The notes: generated from the letters alone by a model not told the origin. Positions 1-6,143 are shown, counted from the stretch's first letter. The stretch is 6,979 bases of DNA from Acidobacteriota bacterium (GCA_013362195.1 JABFWM010000046.1:1-6979); one strand, 5' to 3'. A program made the numbers and translations.

Positions 1-2
1 AG

Positions 3-476
3 TCGCAGGCGCGACTCGAGGCCGGCGTCTACGCGGCGTCGATGTCCGTGACGTGGAAATCGGATGCGGCGCCGGATCGCGTCACCGTCACGATCACGAC
101 CCCTGACGGGAAACCCGTGGACGAGTGGGTGAGGCTGTATCCGCCGTCGGGCGCGCTCGTCGGAGAGCCCCTGGTGTGGCGTTCCGCCAATCGCATCGCG
201 CCGCGGCCGGTCGCGGCAATCGAGTTCGCGCGCAACGAGCGGGCCCGCGTCGAATGGCCGCTGCCGGGATCGATCGATCGGCGCGCCGCGCGCCTCCTCA
301 ATCGATCCGGCCGCGTGCTCGTGCCGTCGCTGACGCTGACCGAGGATGCCGTCCGCCGCGTGCTCGTGCTCGATCTCGCGATGTCGAACCTGATTCATGG
401 GGATTATCTCGTCGAGCTCGAAGCCGCGAGTGGCAGCGTCACCGAACGTCACCTGCTCGCTGTGCGGACGCGGTGA
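3..476 (+). CDS. VWFA-related domain protein, C-terminal part (cut by left edge)
   Basis: This reading frame is open from the left edge, with 13 codons before the first ATG at 42, so the gene almost certainly begins outside the window and 157 residues are visible. There is no transmembrane stretch. The visible part looks like beta-rich domains: a stretch around DRVTVTITTPDGKPVDEW, then a segment with RPVAAIEFARNERARVEWPL, then DLAMSNLIHGDYLVELEA near the end. From memory this tail resembles the C-terminus of the long secreted VWFA-related proteins that are multiplied in Acidobacteriota, where a von Willebrand A domain is followed by beta-sandwich regions. The VWA domain itself, with its MIDAS motif, would lie upstream and cannot be checked, so the name is an inference. 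The gene ends with TGA only 3 bp before the convergent stop of the Asp-box protein gene. No hairpin is seen between them. Confidence 0.6.
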   Translation, partial: SQARLEAGVYAASMSVTWKSDAAPDRVTVTITTPDGKPVDEWVRLYPPSGALVGEPLVWRSANRIAPRPVAAIEFARNERARVEWPLPGSIDRRAARLLNRSGRVLVPSLTLTEDAVRRVLVLDLAMSNLIHGDYLVELEAASGSVTERHLLAVRTR

Positions 477-479
477 GCC

Positions 480-1520
480 TCAGCGCATGCCGACGGCCGC
501 CGTTGCGATTCGTCCCTGTTCGCCAACGGCGTAGGCGACGGCGCCATGCTTCGCGATCGATACGGCGTGATAGCCAGGTCCATCGAACACGCGCCACGTT
601 CGCGCGCGTCCGTCGTTCAGAGAGAGATCGGTTCCGGCCGGTCCGACGGCGAGCAGCGCCGGGTTTCCGCGGCGTGGCAGGTAGGTGACCGCCGACCGGA
701 ATCCGCTCAGGCCCTCCACGGCCGTCCACGTCGCGCCGCCGTCCGCCGTCGTCGCGGCGTTGCGGGTCGGCTCGCGTTCCTGCTTGTAGTCGCCGCCGAC
801 GACGATGCCGTGCGACGGATCGCGAAACGCCACCGAAAAAATGCCGGCGGACGCCGAGGAGTGCAGCGGCGTGTCCGAGACCGTCCACGTCTTCCCGGCA
901 TCGCTGGATCGCAGCACGCGCGCCTTCGCTGCCGCGCCCGTTCCGATCCACACGTGCGCCGGCGGCAGCACCGCGACGTTGGTGCCGCTCGCGGCGAAGG
1001 CGCCTTCGTTCGGCAGCGCGGGCGGGAGCGCATCCGGCGGCACCCGCGCCCACGTCTTGCCGCCGTCCGCCGTGACGATGACGACGAAGCGTCCGTCCAC
1101 GGAGTCGCTGACTGCGATGCCGCGGCCGGCGTCCCAGAACGCCATCGCATCGAAGAACGCTTTCGGATCGTCGTTGGTGAACTGCAGCGTCCAGCGCGCG
1201 CCCGCATCCGTCGTCTTGTAGATGCGCGACGCGTCGCCGGGCCCGATGCTGAGGACGTAGGCGGTCCGTTCGTCGACGGCGTCGATGTCACGGAAGTCGA
1301 GCGACCCGGTGTCGGGGATCGTCACCTGTTGCCACGTCGCGCCGCCGTCGGCCGTGCGCAGGATCGTGCCGGCCGCGCCGCTCGCCCACGCGACGCGATC
1401 GCTGATCGCGCTGACGCCGCGCAGCCGCGCCGTCACGCCGCTCTGGCGCTCGCTCCACTGGACAGCCGGCGGCAGCGACGCGAGCGCGAGCAGGGCGAGC
1501 GCTCCGATCGTCCGGACCAT
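480..1520 (-). CDS. Secreted Asp-box (BNR/YCF48-like) beta-propeller protein
   Basis: The 346-residue product starts with a signal peptide: Arg3, a hydrophobic core at about residues 5-15, and likely cleavage near residue 19-20. It should be exported. The mature part carries repeated Asp-box motifs of the form S/T-x-D-x-G-x-x-W at residues 56-63, 103-110, 150-157, 205-212 and 258-265, with a decayed copy near 300-309. These cap blades of a beta-propeller, as in sialidase-type BNR proteins and the YCF48/HCF136 photosystem II assembly factor family. In non-photosynthetic bacteria such proteins have no established role. The catalytic arginine triad and Tyr/Glu nucleophile of true sialidases are not evident, so an enzyme role is not claimed. 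It is the last gene of the minus-strand cluster, 15 bp after the permease stop. A GGCGGG-like sequence just before the ATG is a poor ribosome site, so expression probably relies on read-through from the permease. Confidence 0.85.
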   Translation of the reverse strand: MVRTIGALALLALASLPPAVQWSERQSGVTARLRGVSAISDRVAWASGAAGTILRTADGGATWQQVTIPDTGSLDFRDIDAVDERTAYVLSIGPGDASRIYKTTDAGARWTLQFTNDDPKAFFDAMAFWDAGRGIAVSDSVDGRFVVIVTADGGKTWARVPPDALPPALPNEGAFAASGTNVAVLPPAHVWIGTGAAAKARVLRSSDAGKTWTVSDTPLHSSASAGIFSVAFRDPSHGIVVGGDYKQEREPTRNAATTADGGATWTAVEGLSGFRSAVTYLPRRGNPALLAVGPAGTDLSLNDGRARTWRVFDGPGYHAVSIAKHGAVAYAVGEQGRIATAAVGMR

Positions 1521-1535
1521 GGACCCGCCTGGCAG

Positions 1536-2465
1536 CTACGCTTCCGCCTCGACGGCCGCCCCGGAGCGCGACCGCTCGCCCGCGAACGCCGAGATCAGCA
1601 TCGTCACGGCGGTGTAGACGACCACGACGATCACGAGCCATCGCACGGTGATCAGGTTCAGCGACTTGACGATGTAGGCGGCGAGGAGCACGCCGGGCAC
1701 TCCGCCGATGGCGAGGCCGAGCGCGGCGCGCAGGCTGTAGCTGCGCTCGCGGATGAAGCGCAGGCTGCCGACCGGCATGAGGAACGCGCACGAGCCCATC
1801 ATGATCGGGAAGGCGGTCGTCGGGTTCATCCCGAGCAGGCTGATCAGAATCATGCACGGCGCGTAGAGGCCGATGCCGAGCGTCATGAGCGCGCCCAGCA
1901 TGAAGTTGCCGCCAATCGCCATCGCGAGCCTGGCGCCGCGCACCCCCGGCTCGACGCCGCCGCCGGGAAACCAGTGCAGCTGCGTCATCAGCATCAGCGT
2001 GGCGGCGACCAGGAGCGCGGCGCCCATGCCGATCTGGACCTTCCGCTTCGGCCATCTGGCGACGACGCCGGCGCCGAGCCACGCGCCGAGCACGGCCGCC
2101 GCGATCATCGAGAACAGCGTCAGCACGTCGACCGGAATGATCGTCGTGTAGATGAAGGCCTGCGCGACGGTCGGCAGGGTGTGGCCGACGTTCAGCGTTC
2201 CCGGGATGATCCGATCGGGGACCAGCCGCAGCCACCGAAACAGCGCCGTGGTGGTCGCGAAGGAGCCGATGCCGAGCGTGTCGAAGAAGTTGGTGACCGC
2301 GCCCACGGCGATGTGGGTCGCGCCAGGCATGCGCGCATCGGTGGCTGGCGAGGGACGAGCCGCCTGGTCGCCCCGCACGGCGCGGACGGCGGTGGTCCAG
2401 CCGCCGACGAACAGCGCCGTCAGCGCGCCAAGGGCCATCAGCAGGCCGGTGATCGGATTCATCAT
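1536..2465 (-). CDS. TauE/SafE (TSUP) family membrane permease
   Basis: The 309-residue protein is strongly hydrophobic, with about eight likely membrane segments: roughly 5-22, 52-77, two between 100 and 133, 144-163, one or two in 178-212, 216-236, 246-266 and 272-294. The paired small-residue motifs typical of the two DUF81 half-repeats are visible: GAVTNFFDTLGIGSFATT at about 55-72 and GLAIGGVPGVLLAAYIVKSL at about 250-269. The family moves small anions or organosulfur compounds (sulfite, sulfoacetate, thiosulfate) across the inner membrane; the substrate cannot be told from this sequence. No sulfur-metabolism gene lies nearby. Two ATGs are adjacent (2465 and 2462). A GGGAG ribosome site lies 4 nt from the first and 7 nt from the second, so the second ATG may be the real start. 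The gene follows the receiver gene by 72 bp and precedes the Asp-box gene by 15 bp on the same strand. Confidence 0.85.
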   Translation of the reverse strand: MMNPITGLLMALGALTALFVGGWTTAVRAVRGDQAARPSPATDARMPGATHIAVGAVTNFFDTLGIGSFATTTALFRWLRLVPDRIIPGTLNVGHTLPTVAQAFIYTTIIPVDVLTLFSMIAAAVLGAWLGAGVVARWPKRKVQIGMGAALLVAATLMLMTQLHWFPGGGVEPGVRGARLAMAIGGNFMLGALMTLGIGLYAPCMILISLLGMNPTTAFPIMMGSCAFLMPVGSLRFIRERSYSLRAALGLAIGGVPGVLLAAYIVKSLNLITVRWLVIVVVVYTAVTMLISAFAGERSRSGAAVEAEA

Positions 2466-2475
2466 GGGTCTCCCG

Positions 2476-2492
2476 GTCCGGCGGCGCCGGAC
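2476..2492. other. GC-rich hairpin in the permease leader
   Basis: A perfect 7-bp inverted repeat (2476-2482 with 2486-2492, GTCCGGC/GCCGGAC, 3-nt loop) lies just upstream of the permease ribosome site and downstream of the receiver gene. No T-run follows on either strand, so it is not a classical intrinsic terminator. It could slow read-through or protect a transcript end. In GC-rich DNA a stem this short can also arise by chance. Confidence 0.3.
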
Positions 2493-2502
2493 GGCCGGGC
2501 AG

Positions 2503-2539
2503 CAGGCTGGAGACAGCTTACAACAGGCGGGAGACGGCT
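2503..2539. repeat. Two-copy 21-nt-spaced GGAGAC direct repeat at the end of the receiver gene
   Basis: Copies begin at 2503 (CAGGCTGGAGACAGCT) and 2524 (CAGGCGGGAGACGGCT), and 14 of 16 bases are identical. The second copy overlaps two bases of the receiver stop codon (2538-2540). The rest lies in the 72 bp spacer before the permease gene. Short degenerate repeats of this type are, from memory, scattered between genes in some Acidobacteriota. No function is known to me. Confidence 0.55.
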
Positions 2540-2942
2540 ACCGGACGCGGCTCTTGCGCTTGCCGGTGCCTTCGAGCGTCGAGCGCACTTTGGCGACGAG
2601 GTCGTCGGGGAGGCAGGGCTTGGTGATGAAGCCGTCGCAGCCGGCCGCCTTCGCCTGCTGCCGCGCATCGTCGAAGGCGTGCGCGGTCAGCGCGATCACC
2701 GGAATATGGTGCGTCGACGATCCGGCTTTCAGCTCGCGCGTCGCCTGCCAGCCGTCGAGCACCGGCATGCTGGCGTCCATCAGAATGAGATCGGGCTGCA
2801 GCCGGCCGGCCATTTCGACCGCCTCGCGGCCGTTGGCGGCCGTTTCGACGCCAAACCCCGAGAATTCGAGGTAGTCGCGATACAACTCGCGGGCGTCCTC
2901 GAAGTCTTCGGCGATGAGGACGAGGGGGCGGTGAGCGGTCAT
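2538..2942 (-). CDS. Stand-alone CheY-like response regulator receiver
   Basis: The 134-residue protein is a single receiver domain with no output domain. The acidic pocket is Glu12-Asp13, the phosphate-accepting aspartate is Asp56 in LILMDASMP, the switch threonine is Thr86 in VIALTAHA, and the conserved lysine is Lys108 in GFITKP. All residues needed for phosphorylation are present. A basic tail (KRKSRVR) ends the protein. Such proteins act in the cytoplasm as phosphorelay carriers, or bind a partner when phosphorylated. No histidine kinase is present in the window, so its partner is encoded elsewhere. Its ATG overlaps the stop of the upstream 75-residue gene as ATGA, and a GGAG site lies 5 nt before the start inside that gene. 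Coupled translation of the two is therefore likely. A 72 bp spacer with a hairpin and a direct repeat separates it from the permease gene. Confidence 0.93.
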   Translation of the reverse strand: MTAHRPLVLIAEDFEDARELYRDYLEFSGFGVETAANGREAVEMAGRLQPDLILMDASMPVLDGWQATRELKAGSSTHHIPVIALTAHAFDDARQQAKAAGCDGFITKPCLPDDLVAKVRSTLEGTGKRKSRVR

Positions 2943-3166
2943 GAAATCTCCGCCGCGAGAAATCCGCGGCGCGCCAGGCGCGTCACGAGACGATCCGCGT
3001 ACTTGCGTGCTGCTGTATCGCGCATGAAGCGCAGCCGGCGGCGGAGGCGTCCGTCGCCATACACTTCGATTTCCACCCCGTCCGTAAGCGACACGAGTAC
3101 CACGTTGACCGTCTGGTCCGGCCGCGCGAGGACGGCGAGCGACTGGCGCCCGTCTTCCACCGGCAT
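2939..3166 (-). CDS. Small unknown protein coupled to the receiver gene
   Basis: I do not recognise this family. From the ATG at 3166 it has 75 residues. The first half looks beta-rich (SLAVLARPDQTVNVVLVSL, then DGVEIEVYGDGRL). The second half is a basic amphipathic helix (TAARKYADRLVTRLARRGF). There is no signal peptide, membrane segment or cysteine pair. The frame stays open upstream with other ATGs at 3202, 3250, 3277 and 3529. I chose 3166 because G/C-ending codons dominate only from there on, while the codons just before it end often in A or T. The start at 3202 (87 residues) is the main alternative, and neither has a strong ribosome site. The 4-bp ATGA overlap with the receiver gene, which has its own GGAG site inside this gene, argues that it is a real translated gene. 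A basic helix beside an orphan receiver would fit a binding partner or regulator, but that is speculation. Confidence 0.6.
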   Translation of the reverse strand: MPVEDGRQSLAVLARPDQTVNVVLVSLTDGVEIEVYGDGRLRRRLRFMRDTAARKYADRLVTRLARRGFLAAEIS

Positions 3167-3328
3167 TCCACGGTCGGGAGAGGCGTGAACGCGTCTTGGC
3201 ATCGGCCCGGTTTCGGGAACGACCGCGCTCCGATGCGAGGACCGTACCATGGTCGCGGCGGCGACGGCACGCACCATGCGACGGACGGCCGCGAAGCTCG
3301 CGACGGGTCGATTCGCGTCGGGTTTCCC

Positions 3329-3340
3329 TACAAAAACACT
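3329..3340 (+). promoter_or_regulatory. Possible -10 element for a leaderless zinc-ribbon gene
   Basis: TACAAA at 3329-3334 (4 of 6 matches to TATAAT) sits in the only A-rich stretch of the 174 bp divergent gap and ends 6 nt before the ATG at 3341. That would place transcription start at or next to the start codon. No convincing -35 box and no ribosome site are seen. The rest of the gap 3167-3328 shows no other feature I can support; promoters for the minus-strand cluster should lie there. Confidence 0.25.
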
Positions 3341-3526
3341 ATGGCCGTGACCTTGATTTGTCCGAAATGCCAGTCGGGGACCGAGCTGCGCGGGATGATG
3401 GACGCGTGGTACCTGACGTGGTGCCCGGATTGCGAGCGTCTGTGGCGCGTCGGCATGTGGACGCTGCTCGACACCGAACCCCGGGATGCGGAGCGTCCAC
3501 CGCGAGGTCGGGACGTGGAAAGCTGA
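3341..3526 (+). CDS. Small Trp-rich zinc-ribbon protein
   Basis: This encodes 61 residues with two CxxC pairs, Cys7/Cys10 in ICPKC and Cys28/Cys31 in CPDC, spaced 17 residues apart. That arrangement is expected to bind one zinc ion in a ribbon fold. Between and after the pairs lie four tryptophans (23, 27, 35, 40) in WYLTWCPDCERLWRVGMW, which is unusually dense. The tail is polar and probably disordered. The frame is open back to an ATG at 3185, but the residues before 3341 look non-coding, and zinc ribbons typically begin a few residues before the first Cys pair, so 3341 is chosen. No Shine-Dalgarno site is visible, and translation may be leaderless. The gene stands alone on + between the minus-strand cluster and a convergent esterase gene 14 bp away. 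A role in nucleic acid or protein binding is possible, but nothing in the sequence fixes it. Confidence 0.65.
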   Translation: MAVTLICPKCQSGTELRGMMDAWYLTWCPDCERLWRVGMWTLLDTEPRDAERPPRGRDVES

Positions 3527-3537
3527 CACAACTCAGC
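3522..3537. terminator. Weak hairpin between convergent genes
   Basis: GCTGA (3522-3526, containing the zinc-ribbon stop codon) and TCAGC (3533-3537) can form a 5-bp stem with a 6-nt loop in the 14 bp gap between two convergent genes. There is no T-run on either side. It is the only candidate end signal here, and the stem is short enough to be chance. Confidence 0.2.
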
Positions 3538-3540
3538 CGT

Positions 3541-4293
3541 TCACGTCGCGTCCTTGAACAGAAACGCCAACGCCGCTGGCAGCCGTGCCGCCCAGTGCTG
3601 TTCCTGGTGGCGATGCCCGCGGGCCTCCACATAGCGCATCGTTTGCCCCTGGCGATACCCCTTCTGCCGGAGCGCCCGGGCCAGCGCCCGTGCGTCGCGC
3701 AGCGTTCCGGGGCCTTCGTCGGTTCCGACGTCCACATAGAGCCGTCCGTGCGCACTCCGCGCCTGTTCGACGAAGTCGAGGATGCGGCGCTCGCCGAACC
3801 AGATCGACGGGCTCATCACGGCCGCGCGGCCGAAGGGTGACGGCTCGCGGAAGAAGGCATACAGGCTGATCAGCCCTCCCATCGACGAACCCGCGATGGC
3901 GGTCGCATCGCGATCGGCGCGCGTTCGAAAGCGCCTGTCGATCGCGGCCTTCAGCGTGCCGGCGACGAAGCGCGCGTACCGATCGCCGCGTCCGCCGCCG
4001 TGCTTCGGGTCGGGAAACGGACTCAGTTCCGCGAGCCGCTGGTCGCCGCCGTGGTGAATGCCGACGAGGATCGGCTCGATGCCGCGCGAGGCGAGCCGCG
4101 TCAGCGCGCCCTCCACATCCCACGTGACGCCGCCGAATGCGGTCGCCGGATCCGAGAGGTTCTGCCCGTCGTGCATGTAGAGCACGGGATAGCGCCGGCG
4201 CGAGTCGGCGTCATACGACGCCGGCAGGTAGACGTCGACGCGGCGGCGGGCGCGCAGCTGCGGAGACCAGACGTCGAGCACGTGTTTCGTCAT
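3541..4293 (-). CDS. Alpha/beta-hydrolase esterase of the PF00756 type
   Basis: The 250-residue protein matches the putative esterase family that includes enterochelin esterase-like and esterase D-like enzymes, which cleave ester bonds through a Ser-Asp-His triad. Near the start, YPVLYMHDGQNL (35-46) is the family's signature strand and turn. The nucleophile elbow GSSMGG at 135-140 makes Ser137 the nucleophile. Asp192 in VDVGTDEG is the likely acid. His229 in the H-x-E-x-x-W motif at 229-234 is the likely base. There is no signal peptide, so a cytoplasmic location is expected. All core elements are intact and the length is normal for a single-domain member. The ATG at 4293 lies 28 bp from the start of a second, divergent esterase gene and has no clear ribosome site. 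The natural substrate is unknown. Siderophore esterase is one option, but no siderophore genes are nearby. Confidence 0.88.
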   Translation of the reverse strand: MTKHVLDVWSPQLRARRRVDVYLPASYDADSRRRYPVLYMHDGQNLSDPATAFGGVTWDVEGALTRLASRGIEPILVGIHHGGDQRLAELSPFPDPKHGGGRGDRYARFVAGTLKAAIDRRFRTRADRDATAIAGSSMGGLISLYAFFREPSPFGRAAVMSPSIWFGERRILDFVEQARSAHGRLYVDVGTDEGPGTLRDARALARALRQKGYRQGQTMRYVEARGHRHQEQHWAARLPAALAFLFKDAT

Positions 4294-4312
4294 GTCAGCG
4301 TGGACGGGCCAC

Positions 4313-4321
4313 TAGAATGGC
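4313..4321 (+). promoter_or_regulatory. Possible -10 element for leaderless start of the second esterase
   Basis: TAGAAT at 4313-4318 matches five of six bases of TATAAT. A transcript beginning 6-7 nt after it would start at the second ATG (4325), giving a leaderless message. No ribosome site precedes either ATG, which fits. No good -35 box is seen; its place would fall over the start codon of the divergent esterase gene. The 28 bp gap leaves no room for two separate promoters. Confidence 0.3.
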
Positions 4322-5053
4322 ATGATGCGCCGCGAGCACCGCTACTGGTATTCATCGCGCCTCGGCCGCGACATGGGGGTCGTCGCCTACGGCCACTGGG
4401 GGCCGCCGATGATCGCGTTTCCCACCAGCGGCGGCGACGAATGGGAGTACGAGCGGCAGGGGTTGATCGGCGCGATGGCCGGCGCACTCGAGGGCGGGCG
4501 CGTCAAGGTGTACTGCGTCAACACGAACCACCGCGACTCGTTTGCGAACGCCGGCGCGCATCCGCGCCATCGCAGCTGGATGCAGCGGCAGTACGACGAC
4601 TACATCACGCAGGAGGTCGTCCCGTTCGTGCGGGACGACTGCCGCGATCCGGGCCTCGCCCTGTGGACGATGGGCGCCTCGCTCGGCGGGTACCATGCCG
4701 CCAATACGCTCTTCAAGCACCCGGACATCGTCAAGCGCTGCTACGCGCTGTCGGGTGTGTACGACATGAAGCGCTTCATGGACGGCGACTACGACGACAC
4801 TTTCTATTTCAACAATCCGGTCGACTACCTCTCGAACCTGTCGGACCCGTGGGTGCTCGGCCACCTGGCGAGCTGCGACATTCACATCGCCACCGGCTCC
4901 GGGCCGTGGGAGCGAAGCGACGAGGCCTATCGCCTGTCGCGCATCCTCTGGTCGCGCGGTATCCGTCACTCGCTCGACGACTGGGGGCCGTCGGGCGGCC
5001 ACGACTGGCCGTACTGGCAGCACCAGATGCGGGAATACATGTGGCGGGTGTGA
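4322..5053 (+). CDS. Second alpha/beta-hydrolase esterase, divergent from the first
   Basis: The 243-residue product is a compact serine hydrolase of the putative esterase family, but of a different subgroup from its neighbour. The N-terminus has YWYSSRLGRDMGVVAYGHWG, with no signal peptide. PMIAFPTSGGDEWEYE (29-44) provides the first strand and the oxyanion region. Ser120 in GASLGGYHA is the nucleophile and His227 in SGGHDWPYW the base. The acid is less certain, with Glu197 in TGSGPWE or Asp220 as candidates. Aromatic residues are very abundant (YDDTFYFNNPVDYL and the WPYWQHQ end). Two ATGs are adjacent at 4322 and 4325; a TAGAAT element favours the second if the message is leaderless. The last codons and stop coincide with the first copy of a 21-nt repeat. 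Substrate unknown. The two esterases share fold and catalytic layout but little sequence, so they do not look like a recent duplication. Confidence 0.87.
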   Translation: MMRREHRYWYSSRLGRDMGVVAYGHWGPPMIAFPTSGGDEWEYERQGLIGAMAGALEGGRVKVYCVNTNHRDSFANAGAHPRHRSWMQRQYDDYITQEVVPFVRDDCRDPGLALWTMGASLGGYHAANTLFKHPDIVKRCYALSGVYDMKRFMDGDYDDTFYFNNPVDYLSNLSDPWVLGHLASCDIHIATGSGPWERSDEAYRLSRILWSRGIRHSLDDWGPSGGHDWPYWQHQMREYMWRV

Positions 5054-5083
5054 GGGCGCACGTGGCGGGTCTGAAGACGCGCC
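5041..5083. repeat. 21-nt tandem repeat plus imperfect hairpin over the esterase stop codon
   Basis: Two units begin at 5041 and 5062 with the shared core GTGGCGGGT, and 17 of 21 bases are identical by eye. The first unit contains the esterase's last three codons and its TGA. The second unit and the bases after it form an inverted repeat, 5064-5072 GGCGGGTCT with 5075-5083 AGACGCGCC, broken by one mismatch and closed by 2 nt. It lies in the 49 bp gap before the convergent M29 gene and could serve both genes as an end signal, although no T-run follows. From memory, similar palindromes ending in GCCCTAC occur between genes in related genomes. Confidence 0.5.
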
Positions 5084-5102
5084 CTACCGCTGTCCCGGCC
5101 GT

Positions 5103-6128
5103 TCACAGGCCAAGCCGATCGAGCAGGTATGCCCCCTTGCGAATCACCTGATCGTCGTCGATCCAGACGTCGCAGTCGCGCGTGAGCACGTCCACGTGCG
5201 TCCGTGACGTCCAGTCGGCGCCGGTCTGGCTGCCGTACGGGTCGCCGAACGCGAGGTGGACGCCGGGGATCTTTTCATCCTGCAGCAGGATCCCGATCAT
5301 CTCCAGCAGCGCGAGGTTGGTGCCGAAGGCCAGTTCGCCGACGCGATCGCTGTTCTCGTCGGTGTGGCAGTACTGCCAGAATTCCTCCTCGAGGTCCCGG
5401 CGCGCGCAGCGGGCCGACGCGAGCCGGCCGCCGGCGATCTCCAGCGTCAGCGGCGTTGCCGACAGATCGCCGTACTTCGCCCCGAAGTAATCACCCGCGG
5501 TGCCGTTGCAGACGAAGCGTCCGTCGACGCGCGCGGGCGTGGTGAACACCTCGCCGGCCGGCAGGTTCGACCAATAGCGGGTGCTGATCAGGCCGCTCGT
5601 CTTGATCCACGACAGCGATCGATCGAACGAGGCCGTGAGCGACGTGCCGGCGGCCGTCTCGACCCGCAGCGCCCCGGCGCGACCCATGCGCTCGCACAGC
5701 CGCGTGCTGAGCCGATCGACGAGACGGTAGTCGGCGCGCATGCCCTGCATCATGATTCCGGGCGTGACGCCGACCATGTGCGCATAGCGGATCCGGCGCC
5801 GCTCGACCGCCGCGACGATCGTCATGCGCGATCCGAGCTCCCCCTGCTGTGGCTGCACGCACAGGATGCCGGCGTCCACCTGCTCGAGCGCCGTCAGCAC
5901 TTCAGGGGGCGCCGCCGCGAGCGGCCGCCGCGCGACGCGCTCGATCAGCACGCAGTCCGGCGTGGCGCCGGCGTCCCGTACCGCGCGCTCCAGGCTGGCC
6001 GCGACTTCCGCGCTCGGCTCGTCCGCGATCAGCGCCACGCGTTCACCGCGGCGGATCGCGAGGCACACATTCACCGCGTTCGCCGCTCCCGGCACCAGGT
6101 CGTCGCGGAACGATCCAAAACACGCCAT
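5103..6128 (-). CDS. M29-family metallo-aminopeptidase
   Basis: The 341-residue protein fits the M29 family (AmpS/AmpT/PepS-type leucyl aminopeptidases), which remove N-terminal residues from peptides using two metal ions. The expected five ligands can be placed in order: Glu193 in LPAGEVFTTP, Glu265 in RVGELAFGTN, His291 in GVHLAFGDPYG, then His311 and Asp313 in THVDVLTRD. The N-terminal half (about 1-150) is the Rossmann-like domain of this family, including QGELGSRMTIVAAV. No signal peptide is present, so it is cytoplasmic. At 341 residues it is somewhat shorter than the classical members of about 370-410. The related 2,5-dihydroxypyridine dioxygenases (NicX-like) share this fold, so a non-peptidase reaction is possible. 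Its stop lies 49 bp from the convergent esterase end. Upstream is a 100 bp repeat-rich spacer to the ATP-grasp gene. No ribosome site is seen; a GACAAT box 6 nt before the ATG suggests a leaderless start. Confidence 0.85.
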   Translation of the reverse strand: MACFGSFRDDLVPGAANAVNVCLAIRRGERVALIADEPSAEVAASLERAVRDAGATPDCVLIERVARRPLAAAPPEVLTALEQVDAGILCVQPQQGELGSRMTIVAAVERRRIRYAHMVGVTPGIMMQGMRADYRLVDRLSTRLCERMGRAGALRVETAAGTSLTASFDRSLSWIKTSGLISTRYWSNLPAGEVFTTPARVDGRFVCNGTAGDYFGAKYGDLSATPLTLEIAGGRLASARCARRDLEEEFWQYCHTDENSDRVGELAFGTNLALLEMIGILLQDEKIPGVHLAFGDPYGSQTGADWTSRTHVDVLTRDCDVWIDDDQVIRKGAYLLDRLGL

Positions 6129-6134
6129 CGTTCT

Positions 6135-6140
6135 ATTGTC
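6135..6140 (-). promoter_or_regulatory. Possible -10 element for leaderless start of the M29 gene
   Basis: On the minus strand GACAAT (4 of 6 matches to TATAAT) ends 6 nt before the M29 ATG, in the only AT-richer patch of the spacer. There is no -35 box at the standard distance (AACTCA is there). The support is position only, matching the two other starts in this window that lack ribosome sites. Confidence 0.2.
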
Positions 6141-6143
6141 TAC

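Noticed and set aside
480..1520. The Asp-box protein considered as a true sialidase.
   Set aside because: Only the structural Asp-box repeats are seen. The catalytic arginines and the Tyr/Glu pair could not be placed.
1536..3166. The receiver and permease considered as a sulfur-sensing two-component system.
   Set aside because: There is no kinase, sulfur enzyme or output domain in the window, and a hairpin and repeat separate the receiver gene from the permease gene. Co-direction alone is not enough.
546..3188. An 880-codon open frame on + running opposite the Asp-box, permease and receiver genes.
   Set aside because: Its first codon positions lie opposite the third positions of all three minus-strand genes, which share the same phase. 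Since those genes rarely use A in third position, stop codons are nearly absent on the other strand. The product is Arg/Ala/His-rich with no family features.
3185..3340. A longer zinc-ribbon protein starting at 3185.
   Set aside because: The 52 extra residues are Gly/Arg/His/Asp-rich with no recognisable fold, and the zinc ribbon begins naturally a few residues after the ATG at 3341.
3167..3529. A longer version of the 75-residue protein starting at 3529.
   Set aside because: The added part runs antisense through the whole zinc-ribbon gene and lacks coding-like codon use. A downstream start is more likely.
4000..5151. A 383-codon open frame on + crossing both esterase genes.
   Set aside because: It is antisense to one esterase and out of frame with the other. 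Both real frames have complete catalytic motifs, and this one has none.
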